Positions 42,227 through 53,134 of a stretch of DNA of 64,000 nt are shown here, piece by piece (position 1 is the first letter of the stretch; the number at the start of each line of letters is the position of its first letter). Under the pieces are notes generated by a model, which was not told the origin of the DNA, ran no database searches, and was given only the letters and a program-made list of their open reading frames with translations. A program made the position numbers and the translations under genes. This DNA comes from Acidobacteriota bacterium (GTDB lineage: Bacteria; Acidobacteriota; Vicinamibacteria; Vicinamibacterales; SCN-69-37): NCBI GenBank assembly GCA_947467605.1, contig CANIII010000003.1, forward strand, positions 1 through 64,000, read 5' to 3'.

Positions 42227-43927
42227 TCAACCAGCGCTGCTCGAACCACCCCCGGCGCCCGCACCACCGCCGGCACCTCCGCCATGCGACGCTCCGGAAA
42301 TCGCCACCATCATCGTGATCGACGCCAGCGCATCGTCAGGCGACCCCATCGCGCGGAGCCACGAGATGTCGGCACCCGATGCGCGCAGTTGCGCGTCGAA
42401 CGTCCGCAGCCAGCGGCCGCCCATACCCGCTCCGATGGCGACAGGGAGCCAACACTCAAAGTCACGGAGCGACGCCCCGGCGCCCTTCGTCTTGATCACG
42501 TCGCGCAGCAACCCCTTCCGCACGTTCCATCGGGCCGCCGCGCGTTCACCGGCCTCGGATAAGTGCGAGAGCGCCTGCCCGGCGATCATGAACGCCAACC
42601 CATCCACGAACACGCCGCCGGGAATCGCCAGCAGAGCGGGCCCGAGCCGGTCCGCGAAGAACACGGCCAGCACACCTGCAGTCACCAAGGCCAACAGGAG
42701 CAGCACGAGCCCGGCTACGACCAGACCACGCGAGGTCGACAGGCGATCCGCGTCGAGATAGCCCTCGGCGCGCATCGCCTCGCCGAGGGCAGCGTGGAAT
42801 CCCTTTTGCCGGCGCATGAACTGCGTCATGAGCCGGCGCAGATCCGAGGTGCCGCTCTCTCCGGCGACGCCATCGACAATCCACCGTTCATGCCCGGCCG
42901 AACTTCCGGCAGTGCCGAGGCGCACCGTGAACGTCGCGCCCTGTCCCCACCGACCCTCGCCGGTCTTCTCAACGATGACGTGTCCATCACGGACCAGACG
43001 AAAAAAGGCCGCCTGCAACGACAGCCAGCTGGATCGACCGCGATTCATGAGAGCACTGGCCACCGCCGGCGGGACGTCGCCTTCTTCGGCAGGATGATTC
43101 GCGAATTCCGCCGGGTCGATTCGACGCCAGGTGCGCACCGCGATCATCACGATTGTGCCGGCACCGATCACGAGCAGCGTGAGCCCGGCTACGAGAAACG
43201 CGGGGGCGAGTCGTTGCGCGTGCTCTGCGATTACGGCCCACTCCGGTTCGACGGGGCGATAGGTATCGGGCGAGAACGTCACGTCGAGAGTGATCCCGTC
43301 TTTGGCGCGCACGTCACTTCGGCTCACAAGCCAGCCCTCGCGCCAGGACGTGGCCGGCTGCGCGTCTGCGCCAGCCGCTAGCATCGCGACCGCCAACGTC
43401 GCGGCCGGCGCGCGCAGCGTCACGCGCGCAACATCAATGGGATACGAGCGATCGGTGGGCAGCGCGTGCCACAGCAATCGTGGCCCCGCGGTTTCTCGCG
43501 GCACCACGTGCACGGCGCGATACCGCAGTTCAAATGTACGTGTGCGATTGGTGGTCGGCGCGAACTGCCAGCGGACTTCGAGATTTGGAATTCGCCCGTC
43601 GCTGAGCCCAGCCCCGCGCTGACGAATGCGCACGCCCACACCGTCCTGAAGCGGCGAGGCTTCCTGTCCATCGACCAGGGCCACCACATTCGTGAGGCCA
43701 TCGGTGTGGCGTCCGGGCACCGTGCGTTCAAACCAAGTGATCGCCTTGCTGCCGACGGCCAAGGTGATCTGCTCGACGACATCCATCGAGCCATCGGGCT
43801 GCAGATCGAGGGTCACGTCGTACCGCGACGCGCGTACGTTCGGCACATCCGCGCGGGCGTCCACACCATCGACGCTGCAGAGTGCGACGAGGAAAACCAG
43901 GACAGCGTGGAGCGAGCGACGGATCAC
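42227..43927 (-). CDS. DUF2207 family membrane protein
   Basis: The 566-residue protein has a signal peptide and an extracytoplasmic beta-rich domain (residues 28-225) with VTLDLQPDGSMDVVEQITL and LRYRAVHVVP, as in DUF2207. A first span follows near 245, then a cytoplasmic region and two more spans (about 415-460). The C-terminus is low-complexity and Gly/Ser-rich (SGASHGGGAGGG), also typical of the family. Function unknown; it is probably an inner-membrane envelope protein. It is 10 bp downstream of the ABC permease gene and may belong to that operon. Confidence 0.8.
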   Translation of the reverse strand: MIRRSLHAVLVFLVALCSVDGVDARADVPNVRASRYDVTLDLQPDGSMDVVEQITLAVGSKAITWFERTVPGRHTDGLTNVVALVDGQEASPLQDGVGVRIRQRGAGLSDGRIPNLEVRWQFAPTTNRTRTFELRYRAVHVVPRETAGPRLLWHALPTDRSYPIDVARVTLRAPAATLAVAMLAAGADAQPATSWREGWLVSRSDVRAKDGITLDVTFSPDTYRPVEPEWAVIAEHAQRLAPAFLVAGLTLLVIGAGTIVMIAVRTWRRIDPAEFANHPAEEGDVPPAVASALMNRGRSSWLSLQAAFFRLVRDGHVIVEKTGEGRWGQGATFTVRLGTAGSSAGHERWIVDGVAGESGTSDLRRLMTQFMRRQKGFHAALGEAMRAEGYLDADRLSTSRGLVVAGLVLLLLALVTAGVLAVFFADRLGPALLAIPGGVFVDGLAFMIAGQALSHLSEAGERAAARWNVRKGLLRDVIKTKGAGASLRDFECWLPVAIGAGMGGRWLRTFDAQLRASGADISWLRAMGSPDDALASITMMVAISGASHGGGAGGGAGAGGGSSSAG

Positions 43928-43937
43928 GGATCCAGTA

Positions 43938-45211
<1,274 letters not shown>

Positions 45212-45215
<4 letters not shown>

Positions 45216-46168
45216 TCGCGCAACTCCCGGCCCGTCAGGGCAATAAACACGTCCTGCAAACTGGCGCCTGTGACGTCCATTCCACGCACGTGCGCGCCGA
45301 GCGCCGAAATCTCGGCGAGTCGCGCCGGCACATCACGCGCGATGTCCTGCACATTCACGCGCAGCACGACGCGATGTTCGTCGGTGAGGACGCCGTTCGG
45401 CAACGCCACGGACTCGGGCAGCGGCTCACCCAACTGCACGGCCAGGACACGCGCGATGCCGAGCGCCTTCGCGACCAGCTCGGCCATGGTGCCTGCGGCC
45501 ACGATCTTGCCGTGATCGATAATCACGATGCGTTCGCAGCGGCGCTCCGCTTCTTCAAGATGATGCGTGGTCAACACGACAGAGACGCCGTCGCGCTTCA
45601 GTGCCGCCAGCATCTCGTAGATGCGCTCGCGGCTCTGCGGGTCGACGCCCACCGTGGGCTCGTCGAGCAGAACCAGTTTGGGTTTATGCAGGAGGCTGCA
45701 CGCGATGTTCAACCGGCGCTGCATGCCGCCGGAGAATGTCTTGGTCATATCTTTCGCGCGATCGGCCAGACCGGACCATTCGAGTGCCCACTCCACACGG
45801 TCGCGCAGCGTCGTCCCTGTGACGCCATTCAGCGCGCCAAAGGCGGTGAGGTTCTCGCGCGCGGTGAGCAACTTGTAGATGGCGAGTTCCTGCGGCACTA
45901 CGCCGAGTTCCGGCCGCGCATCGGTGCGTGTGACCTCGCGCCCAAACAACTTGATCGTGCCCGCGTCGAGGCCCACGCGTCCCGCGATCGCCTTGATCAT
46001 CGTCGTCTTGCCGGCGCCGTTGGGGCCGAGCAGCCCGAGTAGTTCGCCGGGGTGCACATCGAACGATGCCCCGACGAGCGCCTTGGTGGCGCCAAATGCC
46101 TTCGCGGCGTCGCGCACTTCCAACGCTTGAGCGAGCGGGTGTCCGGACGATGTCGCCTGTGTGCTCAT
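45212..46168 (-). CDS. ABC-2 exporter ATP-binding protein
   Basis: The 318-residue ATPase has Walker A LLGPNGAGKTT, a Q loop in VVPQELAIY, signature FSGGMQRRLNIA, Walker B LVLLDEPTVGVD and switch His TTHHLEEA. A C-terminal regulatory domain of about 90 residues follows, as in the NatA/CcmA-type exporter group. It energises the overlapping permease. About 100 bp upstream, up to the GNAT gene, hold nothing recognisable. Confidence 0.9.
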
Positions 46169-46271
46169 GTCTGCCTCAGTTCCTGTATCGACATGCTATG
46201 ACGGACTGAAAGGATGCGCGTTCATCGATACCGGTGAACGGCGGTAACGACTCGGCGGACGGGGGCGCGTC

Positions 46272-46730
46272 CTACTGCACCAACCGCGTCATGAACACGC
46301 TGTTGGGATCTTCCACATAGCCGGTGAAGGGACCGCAGCGCCTGAATCCAAAGCGCTCGTAGAGGCGATGTGCCGAAGCGAAGGCGTCGCTCGCGCCGGT
46401 TTCGAGGAACAGTTGCTGATACGAACGACGCTTCGCTTCGTCGAGGATGTGGGTCATCAGGGCGGCCGCCACGCCCTTGCGCAAGTGGTCCGATGCAGTG
46501 CGCATGGACTTGATCTCGCCGGCACTCGGGGTCACCTGTTTGAGTGCACCGCAACCCATGAGCGCGGCCCCGCCCCACACGGTCCACAGCGTGATGTCGG
46601 GATGGCGCAGATTGTTGATGTCGAGTGCATGCACGCTGTGGCGCGGTGTGATGCGCGCCATGTGCTGCATGTGTTCGCTCAGGAGCTGAACGATCTCCGG
46701 TCCTTGCAGGTCATCGACGCGAATGTCCAT
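46272..46730 (-). CDS. GNAT family N-acetyltransferase
   Basis: The 152-residue protein follows the GNAT fold. It has a central strand GEIKSMRTASDHLRKGVAAAL containing the acetyl-CoA binding R-x-x-G-x-A motif, then LFLETGASDAFASAHRLYERFGF with the conserved Tyr. It resembles YafP/PhnO-like acetyltransferases of unknown substrate. It starts 7 bp after the rsgA stop, so the two are probably co-transcribed. Confidence 0.88.
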   Translation of the reverse strand: MDIRVDDLQGPEIVQLLSEHMQHMARITPRHSVHALDINNLRHPDITLWTVWGGAALMGCGALKQVTPSAGEIKSMRTASDHLRKGVAAALMTHILDEAKRRSYQQLFLETGASDAFASAHRLYERFGFRRCGPFTGYVEDPNSVFMTRLVQ

Positions 46731-46737
46731 GGCCGCG

Positions 46738-47817
46738 CTACCGTCCTCGCTCCTTTTGCAACGCCTTCATCGCCTTGCTGCCCTGTCGGCTCTGGCGCTT
46801 CTCGTCGATCTGGCTCCGCACGGCCTGCAGCGCGATGAGTGCCGTCCGTTCGTGCTGAAGTTTGATGAAGCTCTCGTAGCGGTCTGCGTCGATCGTGCCC
46901 GCCGCCACGCCCGCCTTCACCGAACAACCCGGCTCGGTATCGTGACGGCAGTCGCGGAACCGACAATCGGCCGCATGCGCCTCGATCTCTGGAAACACCT
47001 CATCCACCGCATCATCGGCCTCCCAGAGCTGCATCTCGCGCATGCCGGGCGTGTCGATCACAATGCCGCCGTCACCAAGCACGAGCAAGTGACGATGCAC
47101 GCTGGTGTGGCGGCCACGGCCGTCGGACTCGCGCACCGCGGCGGTCTTGAGCAGATCCTGACCGGCGAGCGCATTGATGATGGTGGACTTGCCCACGCCC
47201 GATGAGCCGAGGAGCGCCACGGTTTTCCCAACTGAGAGGTAGGCGCGTAGCGCGCTGACGTCGGCGCCGGCCCCCTTGGCGTGCACGGGATGCACCGGCA
47301 CGTTCGGCGCGACGGCGTCGATCTCGCGCACGATCCGTTCAATATTCACGGGCAGATCGGCCTTGTTGAGCACGACCACCGGCTGCGCACCGCTCTGGCG
47401 CGCCATCACGAGGTAGCGTTCGATGCGACGCGCGTTGAAGTCCTGATCGAGCCCAGACACAAGAAAGACCGTGTCGATGTTGACGGCGACCACCTGCTGC
47501 TTGGTTTCGTCGCCGGCCGATTTGCGCGAGAAGACACTGCGGCGCGGCAGGATCGCGCGGATCTGCGGGCGCGCCCCTTCGGCGGTCGCGGGCCGCATGG
47601 CAACCCAATCACCGACCGACGGCATCTCGGCTCGGCTCGTCGCCTCGTGACGGATTCGGCCCGAGAGCTCGGCCAGCGACTCGCCGTCCGGGCTGAGGAC
47701 ACGAAAAACATGATTGTGTTCAAGCGACACGCGCGCCGGCGTCTCGCCCTCAAGCGCCAGCGCCTGAAACTGCGCCGCCCACACTTCGTCCCACCCCAAC
47801 TCAATCAGACTCGGCAT
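46738..47817 (-). CDS. rsgA: Ribosome small-subunit-dependent GTPase RsgA
   Basis: The 359-residue protein is a circularly permuted GTPase: NKAD (G4) comes first at about 151-154, then GSSGVGKSTIINAL (G1) and DTPGMRE (G3). An N-terminal OB-fold precedes these. The C-terminal zinc knuckle has CRFRDCRHDTEPGC. RsgA checks late maturation of the 30S subunit. It is divergent from the adaptor gene, with 223 bp between the starts (47818-48040), a region without further recognisable genes. Confidence 0.95.
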   Translation of the reverse strand: MPSLIELGWDEVWAAQFQALALEGETPARVSLEHNHVFRVLSPDGESLAELSGRIRHEATSRAEMPSVGDWVAMRPATAEGARPQIRAILPRRSVFSRKSAGDETKQQVVAVNIDTVFLVSGLDQDFNARRIERYLVMARQSGAQPVVVLNKADLPVNIERIVREIDAVAPNVPVHPVHAKGAGADVSALRAYLSVGKTVALLGSSGVGKSTIINALAGQDLLKTAAVRESDGRGRHTSVHRHLLVLGDGGIVIDTPGMREMQLWEADDAVDEVFPEIEAHAADCRFRDCRHDTEPGCSVKAGVAAGTIDADRYESFIKLQHERTALIALQAVRSQIDEKRQSRQGSKAMKALQKERGR

Positions 47818-48040
47818 GTGCGTCTCACTATGCGGCTATTGTGCCGTCTTTGTGTGTTCAAACGATAAACCAAGCGGCCACTCCCACCGTCCAATGGCTC
47901 GTAATCGGGACAGAGAATCCCGAAAGCGCGCTGACGGGCTCCTGAGCCGTTCACCTCTTTCGAGTCCCAACGTAATTGTTTTCAACGAGTTGCGGCAGTT
48001 TGGCGGACTTGGCACGAAGTTTCCTTAGGGAAGACGATGT

Positions 48041-49300
48041 ATGGCCATGGACGTCAAGCGTGATCCGGCAATTCTCCGTCGCAAGAAGATGCGGCAGTTG
48101 GCACTGGGTGGCATCGGCGTGGTGGTGCTGATTGGCGTGACGGTCTTCGTCATGCGCCTGCGCCCCGCCGCCCCGCTCGTCGACAGCGAGCCGTGGCAAG
48201 ACGTGGTGAAACGAGGGGATTTCGTGCGAGAAGTGCGAGGCGCCGGGACGCTGGTTCCCGAGGACATTCGATGGATTCCGGCCCGCACATCCGGCCGCGT
48301 CGAGAAGATTGTCTTGCGCCCGGGCGCGATCGTGACGCCGGGCAGCATCATTTTGGAGCTGAGCAACCCGGATCTCACCCAGCAGGTACGGACCGCGGAA
48401 CTCAACTGGAAGTCCGGCCAGGCGACGCTCGAGAACGTGCGCTCGAACCTGAAGCAGACCATGCTCACGCAGACGGCGGCGATCCGAAATGGCGAACAGG
48501 ACGTCAACCTCGCCCAGGTCACGCTCGACGCCAACGAAGAACTGGCCAAGCAGAGCCTGATCAGCCAGATGCAGCTCAAGACCTACCAGTCGGCGCTCGC
48601 CCAGGCAAAGACGCGACTCGATTTGGCGAAAAGCCAGTTGCAGAATACGCAGGACACTCAGGCGTCGCAGCTTGCGCCCCAGGAAGCTGACGTCGCGCAG
48701 CGCAAGGCCCAGTACGAACTGGTGAGCCAGCAGCTTGACGAACTCCATGTGCGCGCCGGCATGTCTGGTGTGCTGCAGGTCGTTCCCGTCGAGCAGGGCC
48801 AGCAGGTCGGCGCCGGTGCGCAACTCGCGCGCGTGGCGAACCCGCAGTCGCTCAAGGCGACGCTGCGCATCTCGGAAACACAGACGAAGGACCTTCAGCC
48901 CGGCCAGTTTGCCGACATCGACACGCGTAACGGCCACGTCAAGGGCCGCGTCTCGCGGATCGAGCCCGCGGCGCAGGGTGGCACGGTGGGCGTCGACATC
49001 ACGCTCGAAGGCGCGCTACCGCCGGGTTCGCGCTCTGATCTGAGCGTCGACGGCACGATCACGATCGAAAAGCTCACGAACATCGTCTATGTGGGACGAC
49101 CGTCGTTTGGTCAGGAACAGGGCTCGGTCGGCATGTTCAAGGTGAGCGCGGACGGCAAGGAAGCCGTGCGCGTCACGGTGAAGTTGGGCAGAAATTCCGT
49201 GAATACCGTAGAGATTCTCGAAGGTTTGCAGCCGGGCGACAAAGTGATTCTGTCGGACATGTCGCAATACGACGCGTTCGAACGCGTGAGACTGAAGTAA
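48041..49300 (+). CDS. MacA/HlyD-type periplasmic adaptor protein
   Basis: The 419-residue protein has an N-terminal anchor (about 19-39) and a biotinyl-lipoyl half (GRVEKIVLRPGAIVTPGS). A long coiled-coil hairpin spans about 110-235, followed by the second lipoyl half and beta-barrel domains. This is the adaptor of ABC-type tripartite efflux or a MacAB-like exporter. GGGAAG lies 7 nt before the ATG. The gene for the partner ATPase follows after 17 bp, but no MacB/FtsX-type permease gene is nearby. Confidence 0.88.
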   Translation: MAMDVKRDPAILRRKKMRQLALGGIGVVVLIGVTVFVMRLRPAAPLVDSEPWQDVVKRGDFVREVRGAGTLVPEDIRWIPARTSGRVEKIVLRPGAIVTPGSIILELSNPDLTQQVRTAELNWKSGQATLENVRSNLKQTMLTQTAAIRNGEQDVNLAQVTLDANEELAKQSLISQMQLKTYQSALAQAKTRLDLAKSQLQNTQDTQASQLAPQEADVAQRKAQYELVSQQLDELHVRAGMSGVLQVVPVEQGQQVGAGAQLARVANPQSLKATLRISETQTKDLQPGQFADIDTRNGHVKGRVSRIEPAAQGGTVGVDITLEGALPPGSRSDLSVDGTITIEKLTNIVYVGRPSFGQEQGSVGMFKVSADGKEAVRVTVKLGRNSVNTVEILEGLQPGDKVILSDMSQYDAFERVRLK

Positions 49301-49317
49301 TTCCAAAGGAGACTGCC

Positions 49318-50058
49318 ATGAGCACTGGTAACTCGCTGATCCAGCTTGAAGGCGTCACCAAGGTGTTTTACACCGACGAAGTATAGACCCACGCGCTCGC
49401 GGGCATCCACCTCGACATCCAGCGCGGCGAGTACATCTCGATCGCGGGGCCGTCAGGCTGCGGCAAGTCGACGCTGTTGTCCATTCTGGGCCTGCTCGAC
49501 ACGCCGAGCGAAGGGACCTACGTCCTCAACGGCCGGTCGGTCGCCGATCTGCCCCTGTCGGAACGCGCCCGCGTGCGCAACCGCGAGATCGGCTTCATCT
49601 TCCAGAGCTTCAACCTCATCGGCGACCTCACCGTGTATGAAAACGTCGAGCTGCCCCTCACCTACCGCGGCATGAAAGCCGCCGAGCGCAAGGAACGCGT
49701 CATGGCGGCGCTCGAAAAAGTGGGCATGTCACACCGCGCGAAGCACCTGCCGAGCCAGCTCTCCGGTGGTCAGCAACAGCGCGTCGCCGTCGCCCGAGCG
49801 GTCGGCGGCTCCCCGTCAATCCTGCTCGCCGACGAACCGACCGGTAACCTCGACTCGAAGAACGGCGAAGCGGTGATGGAACTCCTCCGCGAACTCCATC
49901 GCGAAGGCTCCACGATCTGCATGGTCACGCACGATCCGCGCTACGCGCGCGTCGCGCAGCGCGCCATCCATCTGTTTGACGGACGCGTCGTGGAAGAAGA
50001 CGCCGCGCATGCTGGACAGAAGGAAATGGAAGCCAGCGGGTTCCAGTTCAAGAACTAG
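49318..50058 (+). pseudogene. MacB/LolD-type ABC ATPase gene with in-frame amber codon
   Basis: From the ATG at 49318 (AAAGGAG upstream) the frame encodes 246 residues of a LolD/MacB-type ATPase, interrupted by TAG at codon 23 (49384-49386), where relatives have Glu (TDEV-E-THAL). Everything after it is intact: Walker A GPSGCGKST, the Q loop in IFQSFNL, signature QLSGGQQQRVAVAR, and Walker B LLADEPTGNLD. Restarting downstream would lose Walker A because no ATG, GTG or TTG lies before it. So the gene is either broken by one substitution or read through. Confidence 0.85.
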
Positions 50059-50069
50059 CGAGCTGACCA

Positions 50070-50744
50070 ATGGCTGCCTCCACGACGTTCGCCACACCGT
50101 TCACGGCCACCCGGCCGGCTCCGCGCCCCATGACGGCTCCCGTCTGGCGTGTGCTCATCGCTGACGATCGCCGCGACACACTGCAGGCCCTGCGCATGTT
50201 GCTCGACACGCAGGGCTTCTCCGTCGTGCCGGCGGTCTCGCCGATCGAGGCACTGCGGGCCGCCGAGGCGCACCCGATCGACGCCGCGTTGATCGATCTC
50301 AACTACGACTCGGGTCGCACCAGTGGCGACCAGGGATTTGATCTCATCAGCCGGCTGCGCCAAATGCATAGTCAGCTGCCAATCCTGGCGATGACGGCCT
50401 GGGCCACACCGGAGCTTCAGCGGGAGGCGGTCAAGCGCGGCGCTCGCGACTTGATCGAAAAGCCGTGGGATGAGTCGCGACTCGTCGCCACGCTCCGCTC
50501 GCATGCGGAACTCGGGCAGGCGCTCCGCAAGGTCTCGCACCTCGAGGCCGAAGTGCATCGCCTGCGCGCCACCGCCACGCCGGCCGACGCGGGCTCGTTT
50601 GAGCAAATGCGTTTGATCGAAGTTGAAGGCGCCCTCGTGAAGAAGGCGATGCTCCGTTTCAAGGGCAACGTGAGCCGCGCCGCCAAGTCGCTCGGACTCA
50701 GCCGCTCCGCCCTCTACCGCAGACTCCAGCGCCACGGAGTTTGA
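50070..50744 (+). CDS. REC-Fis two-domain response regulator
   Basis: The 224-residue protein has a receiver domain with the acidic pair (LIADDRRD), phospho-acceptor Asp in ALIDLN, Thr in AMTA and Lys in EKPWD. A linker helix and a Fis-type helix-turn-helix (NVSRAAKSLGLSRSALYRRL) follow. The AAA domain of NtrC-type regulators is absent, so it matches the RegA/PrrA/ActR class. An ATG at residue 21 is an alternative start. No histidine kinase is adjacent. It sits 11 bp after the ATPase gene and may control this operon. Confidence 0.88.
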   Translation: MAASTTFATPFTATRPAPRPMTAPVWRVLIADDRRDTLQALRMLLDTQGFSVVPAVSPIEALRAAEAHPIDAALIDLNYDSGRTSGDQGFDLISRLRQMHSQLPILAMTAWATPELQREAVKRGARDLIEKPWDESRLVATLRSHAELGQALRKVSHLEAEVHRLRATATPADAGSFEQMRLIEVEGALVKKAMLRFKGNVSRAAKSLGLSRSALYRRLQRHGV

Positions 50745-50757
50745 TACCCTCGCAGGT

Positions 50758-51615
50758 GTGAACCTGCTCTCACGCGTTTCGCGAGAATTCAGTTCGTTGG
50801 GCCATACGGCGTTCAGGGCAGGTCTTGAAATTGCTCTGATCGCCGTCCTTGCGTACGCCGCACTCCTCCTCATCTCGCGGGCAATCAATCGTTTCGAACG
50901 CCGTCTGGCAACGTCGCCGTCGCCCGACGCGTTCGAGCACGCGAAGCGCAGCCGGACGCTGACCGCGCTCATCGCCAATACGTCGCGGATCTTCATCGTG
51001 GCCACGGCCGTCCTGATGATCCTCGACAAGCTCGGCATCAACATCACGCCAATCCTGACGAGCGCCGGCATCATCGGCCTCGCCGTGGGATTCGGCGCGC
51101 AGACGCTGGTGAAAGACGTGATCGCCGGTTTCTTCCTCATTCTCGAAAATCAGATTCGCGTGGGCGACTCCGCCGAAATCAACGGCGTGAGCGGCCTGGT
51201 GGAAGCGATTCACCTGCGCACCGTCATCCTTCGCGACGTCCGCGGCGCGGTGCACATCTATCCGTGCGGCTCGATCACAACGACGACGAACTTGACGAAG
51301 GACTATGCCTACGCGGTGGTCGACATTCAGGTGCCGCTCGAACGCGACCCGGACGCATCGCTCACAGCGCTCAAAGATATTGGCACCAGCCTTCGCAGCG
51401 ATCCCGATTGGCGCGCCATTGTCATTGACGCAGTGGAAGTGCTGGGTATCGACACGATCGGCCCGGCCGGTCTGACCATTCGCGCGCGCATCAAGACGTT
51501 GCCGCAGCGCCAGTGGGACGTCGCGCGGGAACTGCGGCTCCGCATCACCAAGGAATTCGCCAGGCGCGGCATCGACCTGCGCGTGCAGCAAAAGATGGTG
51601 ATCGAGCGTAGCTAG
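50758..51615 (+). CDS. MscS-family mechanosensitive channel
   Basis: The 285-residue protein starts at a GTG. It has two N-terminal spans and the pore helix region [19 protein letters not shown], the defining MscS signature, then the beta domain ([17 protein letters not shown]) and an alpha-beta vestibule. It relieves osmotic pressure in the inner membrane. It lies 13 bp after the response regulator gene. Its end overlaps the convergent deoC gene by 4 bp. Confidence 0.9.
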   Translation: MNLLSRVSREFSSLGHTAFRAGLEIALIAVLAYAALLLISRAINRFERRLATSPSPDAFEHAKRSRTLTALIANTSRIFIVATAVLMILDKLGINITPILTSAGIIGLAVGFGAQTLVKDVIAGFFLILENQIRVGDSAEINGVSGLVEAIHLRTVILRDVRGAVHIYPCGSITTTTNLTKDYAYAVVDIQVPLERDPDASLTALKDIGTSLRSDPDWRAIVIDAVEVLGIDTIGPAGLTIRARIKTLPQRQWDVARELRLRITKEFARRGIDLRVQQKMVIERS

Positions 51616-52493
51616 TAGCCCGACGCCTTGCCTTCGGTCACCGTGCCACCGCGAGACTGTTGCACGATCTTGACGCCGGCGCTGGCGCCGACGCGGCTGG
51701 CACCGGCAGCCACCATCGCTTTCAGACCTTCAAGGTCGCGCACACCGCCGGCCGCTTTCACGCCCATGTCGTCGCCCACGACGCGCCGCATCAATGCCAC
51801 ATCCGCAACCGTGGCGCCGCCGGGGCCAAAGCCTGTGGACGTCTTGACGAAGTCTGCGCCGGCAGCCTTCGACAATGTGCAGGCCGTCACCTTTTCATCG
51901 TCAGTCAGGTAGGCCGCTTCGATGATGACCTTGCTCGTGACACCGGCCTCGCGACAGACGGAGGCGACGGCTTCAATGTCTTTCTCGACGAGTCGCAGAT
52001 CGCCGGACTTGAGCGCACCGATGTTGATGACCATGTCGACTTCACGCGCGCCGTCGAAGATCACGCGTCGGGTCTCGTAGTTCTTCACATCAGGCGTCGT
52101 GGCTCCCAGCGGAAAGCCAACGACGGTGCAGACACCGACCGGTGTCGATCGCAACAGCCGGGCGCAGGTCGCGACCCACGCCGGGTTCACACAAACGGTG
52201 GCGAACTTGAACTCGGCGGCCTCGCGACAGAGCTTTTCAATTTCCTGCAGTGTCGCGTCCGGCTTCAACAGCGTGTGATCGATGTAGCCGGCGACGCCGT
52301 GTGTGGCCCCACCCGTGGCGTGCATGCCGAGTCGGGCCGCACCCGCGTCGATCACGCCCTGCAGATTCGACGGGCAACAGTCTTCATTGACCGAGTGGCA
52401 GGCACAGCGCACCATCGGCTTGGCCGATGCCGCGCGCACTTCCTCGGCAATGATCGTGATCAGCTTTGCGAGATCGATGGATTCGAGGCGCAT
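51612..52493 (-). CDS. deoC: Deoxyribose-phosphate aldolase with N-terminal extension
   Basis: Residues about 65-293 form a standard DeoC barrel: [25 protein letters not shown], the Schiff-base Lys in DFVKTSTGF and the second Lys in GVKAAGGVR. It splits deoxyribose-5-phosphate into acetaldehyde and glyceraldehyde-3-phosphate. The first 65 residues are extra. They comprise an amphipathic helix ([17 protein letters not shown], 6-22), then a Cys-rich stretch ([11 protein letters not shown]). The gene is last in a salvage operon and overlaps rpiB by one base. Confidence 0.92.
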   Translation of the reverse strand: MRLESIDLAKLITIIAEEVRAASAKPMVRCACHSVNEDCCPSNLQGVIDAGAARLGMHATGGATHGVAGYIDHTLLKPDATLQEIEKLCREAAEFKFATVCVNPAWVATCARLLRSTPVGVCTVVGFPLGATTPDVKNYETRRVIFDGAREVDMVINIGALKSGDLRLVEKDIEAVASVCREAGVTSKVIIEAAYLTDDEKVTACTLSKAAGADFVKTSTGFGPGGATVADVALMRRVVGDDMGVKAAGGVRDLEGLKAMVAAGASRVGASAGVKIVQQSRGGTVTEGKASGY

Positions 52494-53134
52494 CAGAAGC
52501 TCTCCTCCAGCCGACGTACTTTCATCAAACGGCGTAAATACCGTGGCTCGCGGGTCGGCGTGGTCAGAAACATGTCAACGATAGCCCGCGCGTCGGCGAC
52601 ATCGATGAGCGTGGAGCCCAGCGCGAGCACGTTGGCGCCGTTGTGCTCGCGCGCATATCGGGCCAGCGTCACGGTCGCGCACATGGCCGCGCGTGCGCCG
52701 CGAATCTTGTTTGCGGCGATCGTGGAGCCGAGACCGGCGCCGTCAATCACGATGCCGGCATCTGATTCACGCCGGGTCACCGACTTCGCCACCGTCGCCG
52801 CGATGTCGGGATAGTCGACGGCGTCGGTGCCGTGCGTGCCAAGATCGTTGACGTCAATGCCCTGGTGTCGCAAATGTGCCACCAACGACGTCTTCAGGGC
52901 GACGCCCGTGTGATCCGATCCGATGGCGACGCGCCTCACGGGCGACACTGGCGCCAGATCCGCCGGAATGGCCGGATCCACCGATCCAGCCGGTACTACC
53001 GTGACCCGACGTGCGCGCAAGGTGTCCTGCGCCAGCGGAGTCACGTGACCGCCCTTCTCAAGCTCAACAGTCGATCCCGGCTCGATCTGCCGGGCGTCGG
53101 CTTCGGTAATGATGCCGAACGAACGCACGGCCAT
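52493..53134 (-). CDS. rpiB: RpiB-family sugar-phosphate isomerase with N-terminal extension
   Basis: Residues 66-213 match Rpi[39 protein letters not shown] and [14 protein letters not shown]. RpiB interconverts ribose-5-phosphate and ribulose-5-phosphate. Two oddities: the family's CGTG motif reads DGAG, so the usual catalytic Cys is Asp131, and a 65-residue N-terminal domain ([25 protein letters not shown]) precedes the core. It overlaps hpt and deoC by one base each. Confidence 0.87.
   Translation of the reverse strand: MAVRSFGIITEADARQIEPGSTVELEKGGHVTPLAQDTLRARRVTVVPAGSVDPAIPADLAPVSPVRRVAIGSDHTGVALKTSLVAHLRHQGIDVNDLGTHGTDAVDYPDIAATVAKSVTRRESDAGIVIDGAGLGSTIAANKIRGARAAMCATVTLARYAREHNGANVLALGSTLIDVADARAIVDMFLTTPTREPRYLRRLMKVRRLEESF

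Noticed and set aside
48009-48024. A sigma-54-like element (TGGCACG-4-TTCC) before the MacA-like adaptor gene
   Set aside because: The -12 GC is CC, and the site is so close to the ATG that the ribosome binding site would be upstream of the transcript start.
49384-49386. Pyrrolysine or programmed readthrough at the amber codon of the ABC ATPase
   Set aside because: No pyl genes are in the window, and relatives have a plain Glu at this place; a single substitution or base-call error is simpler.
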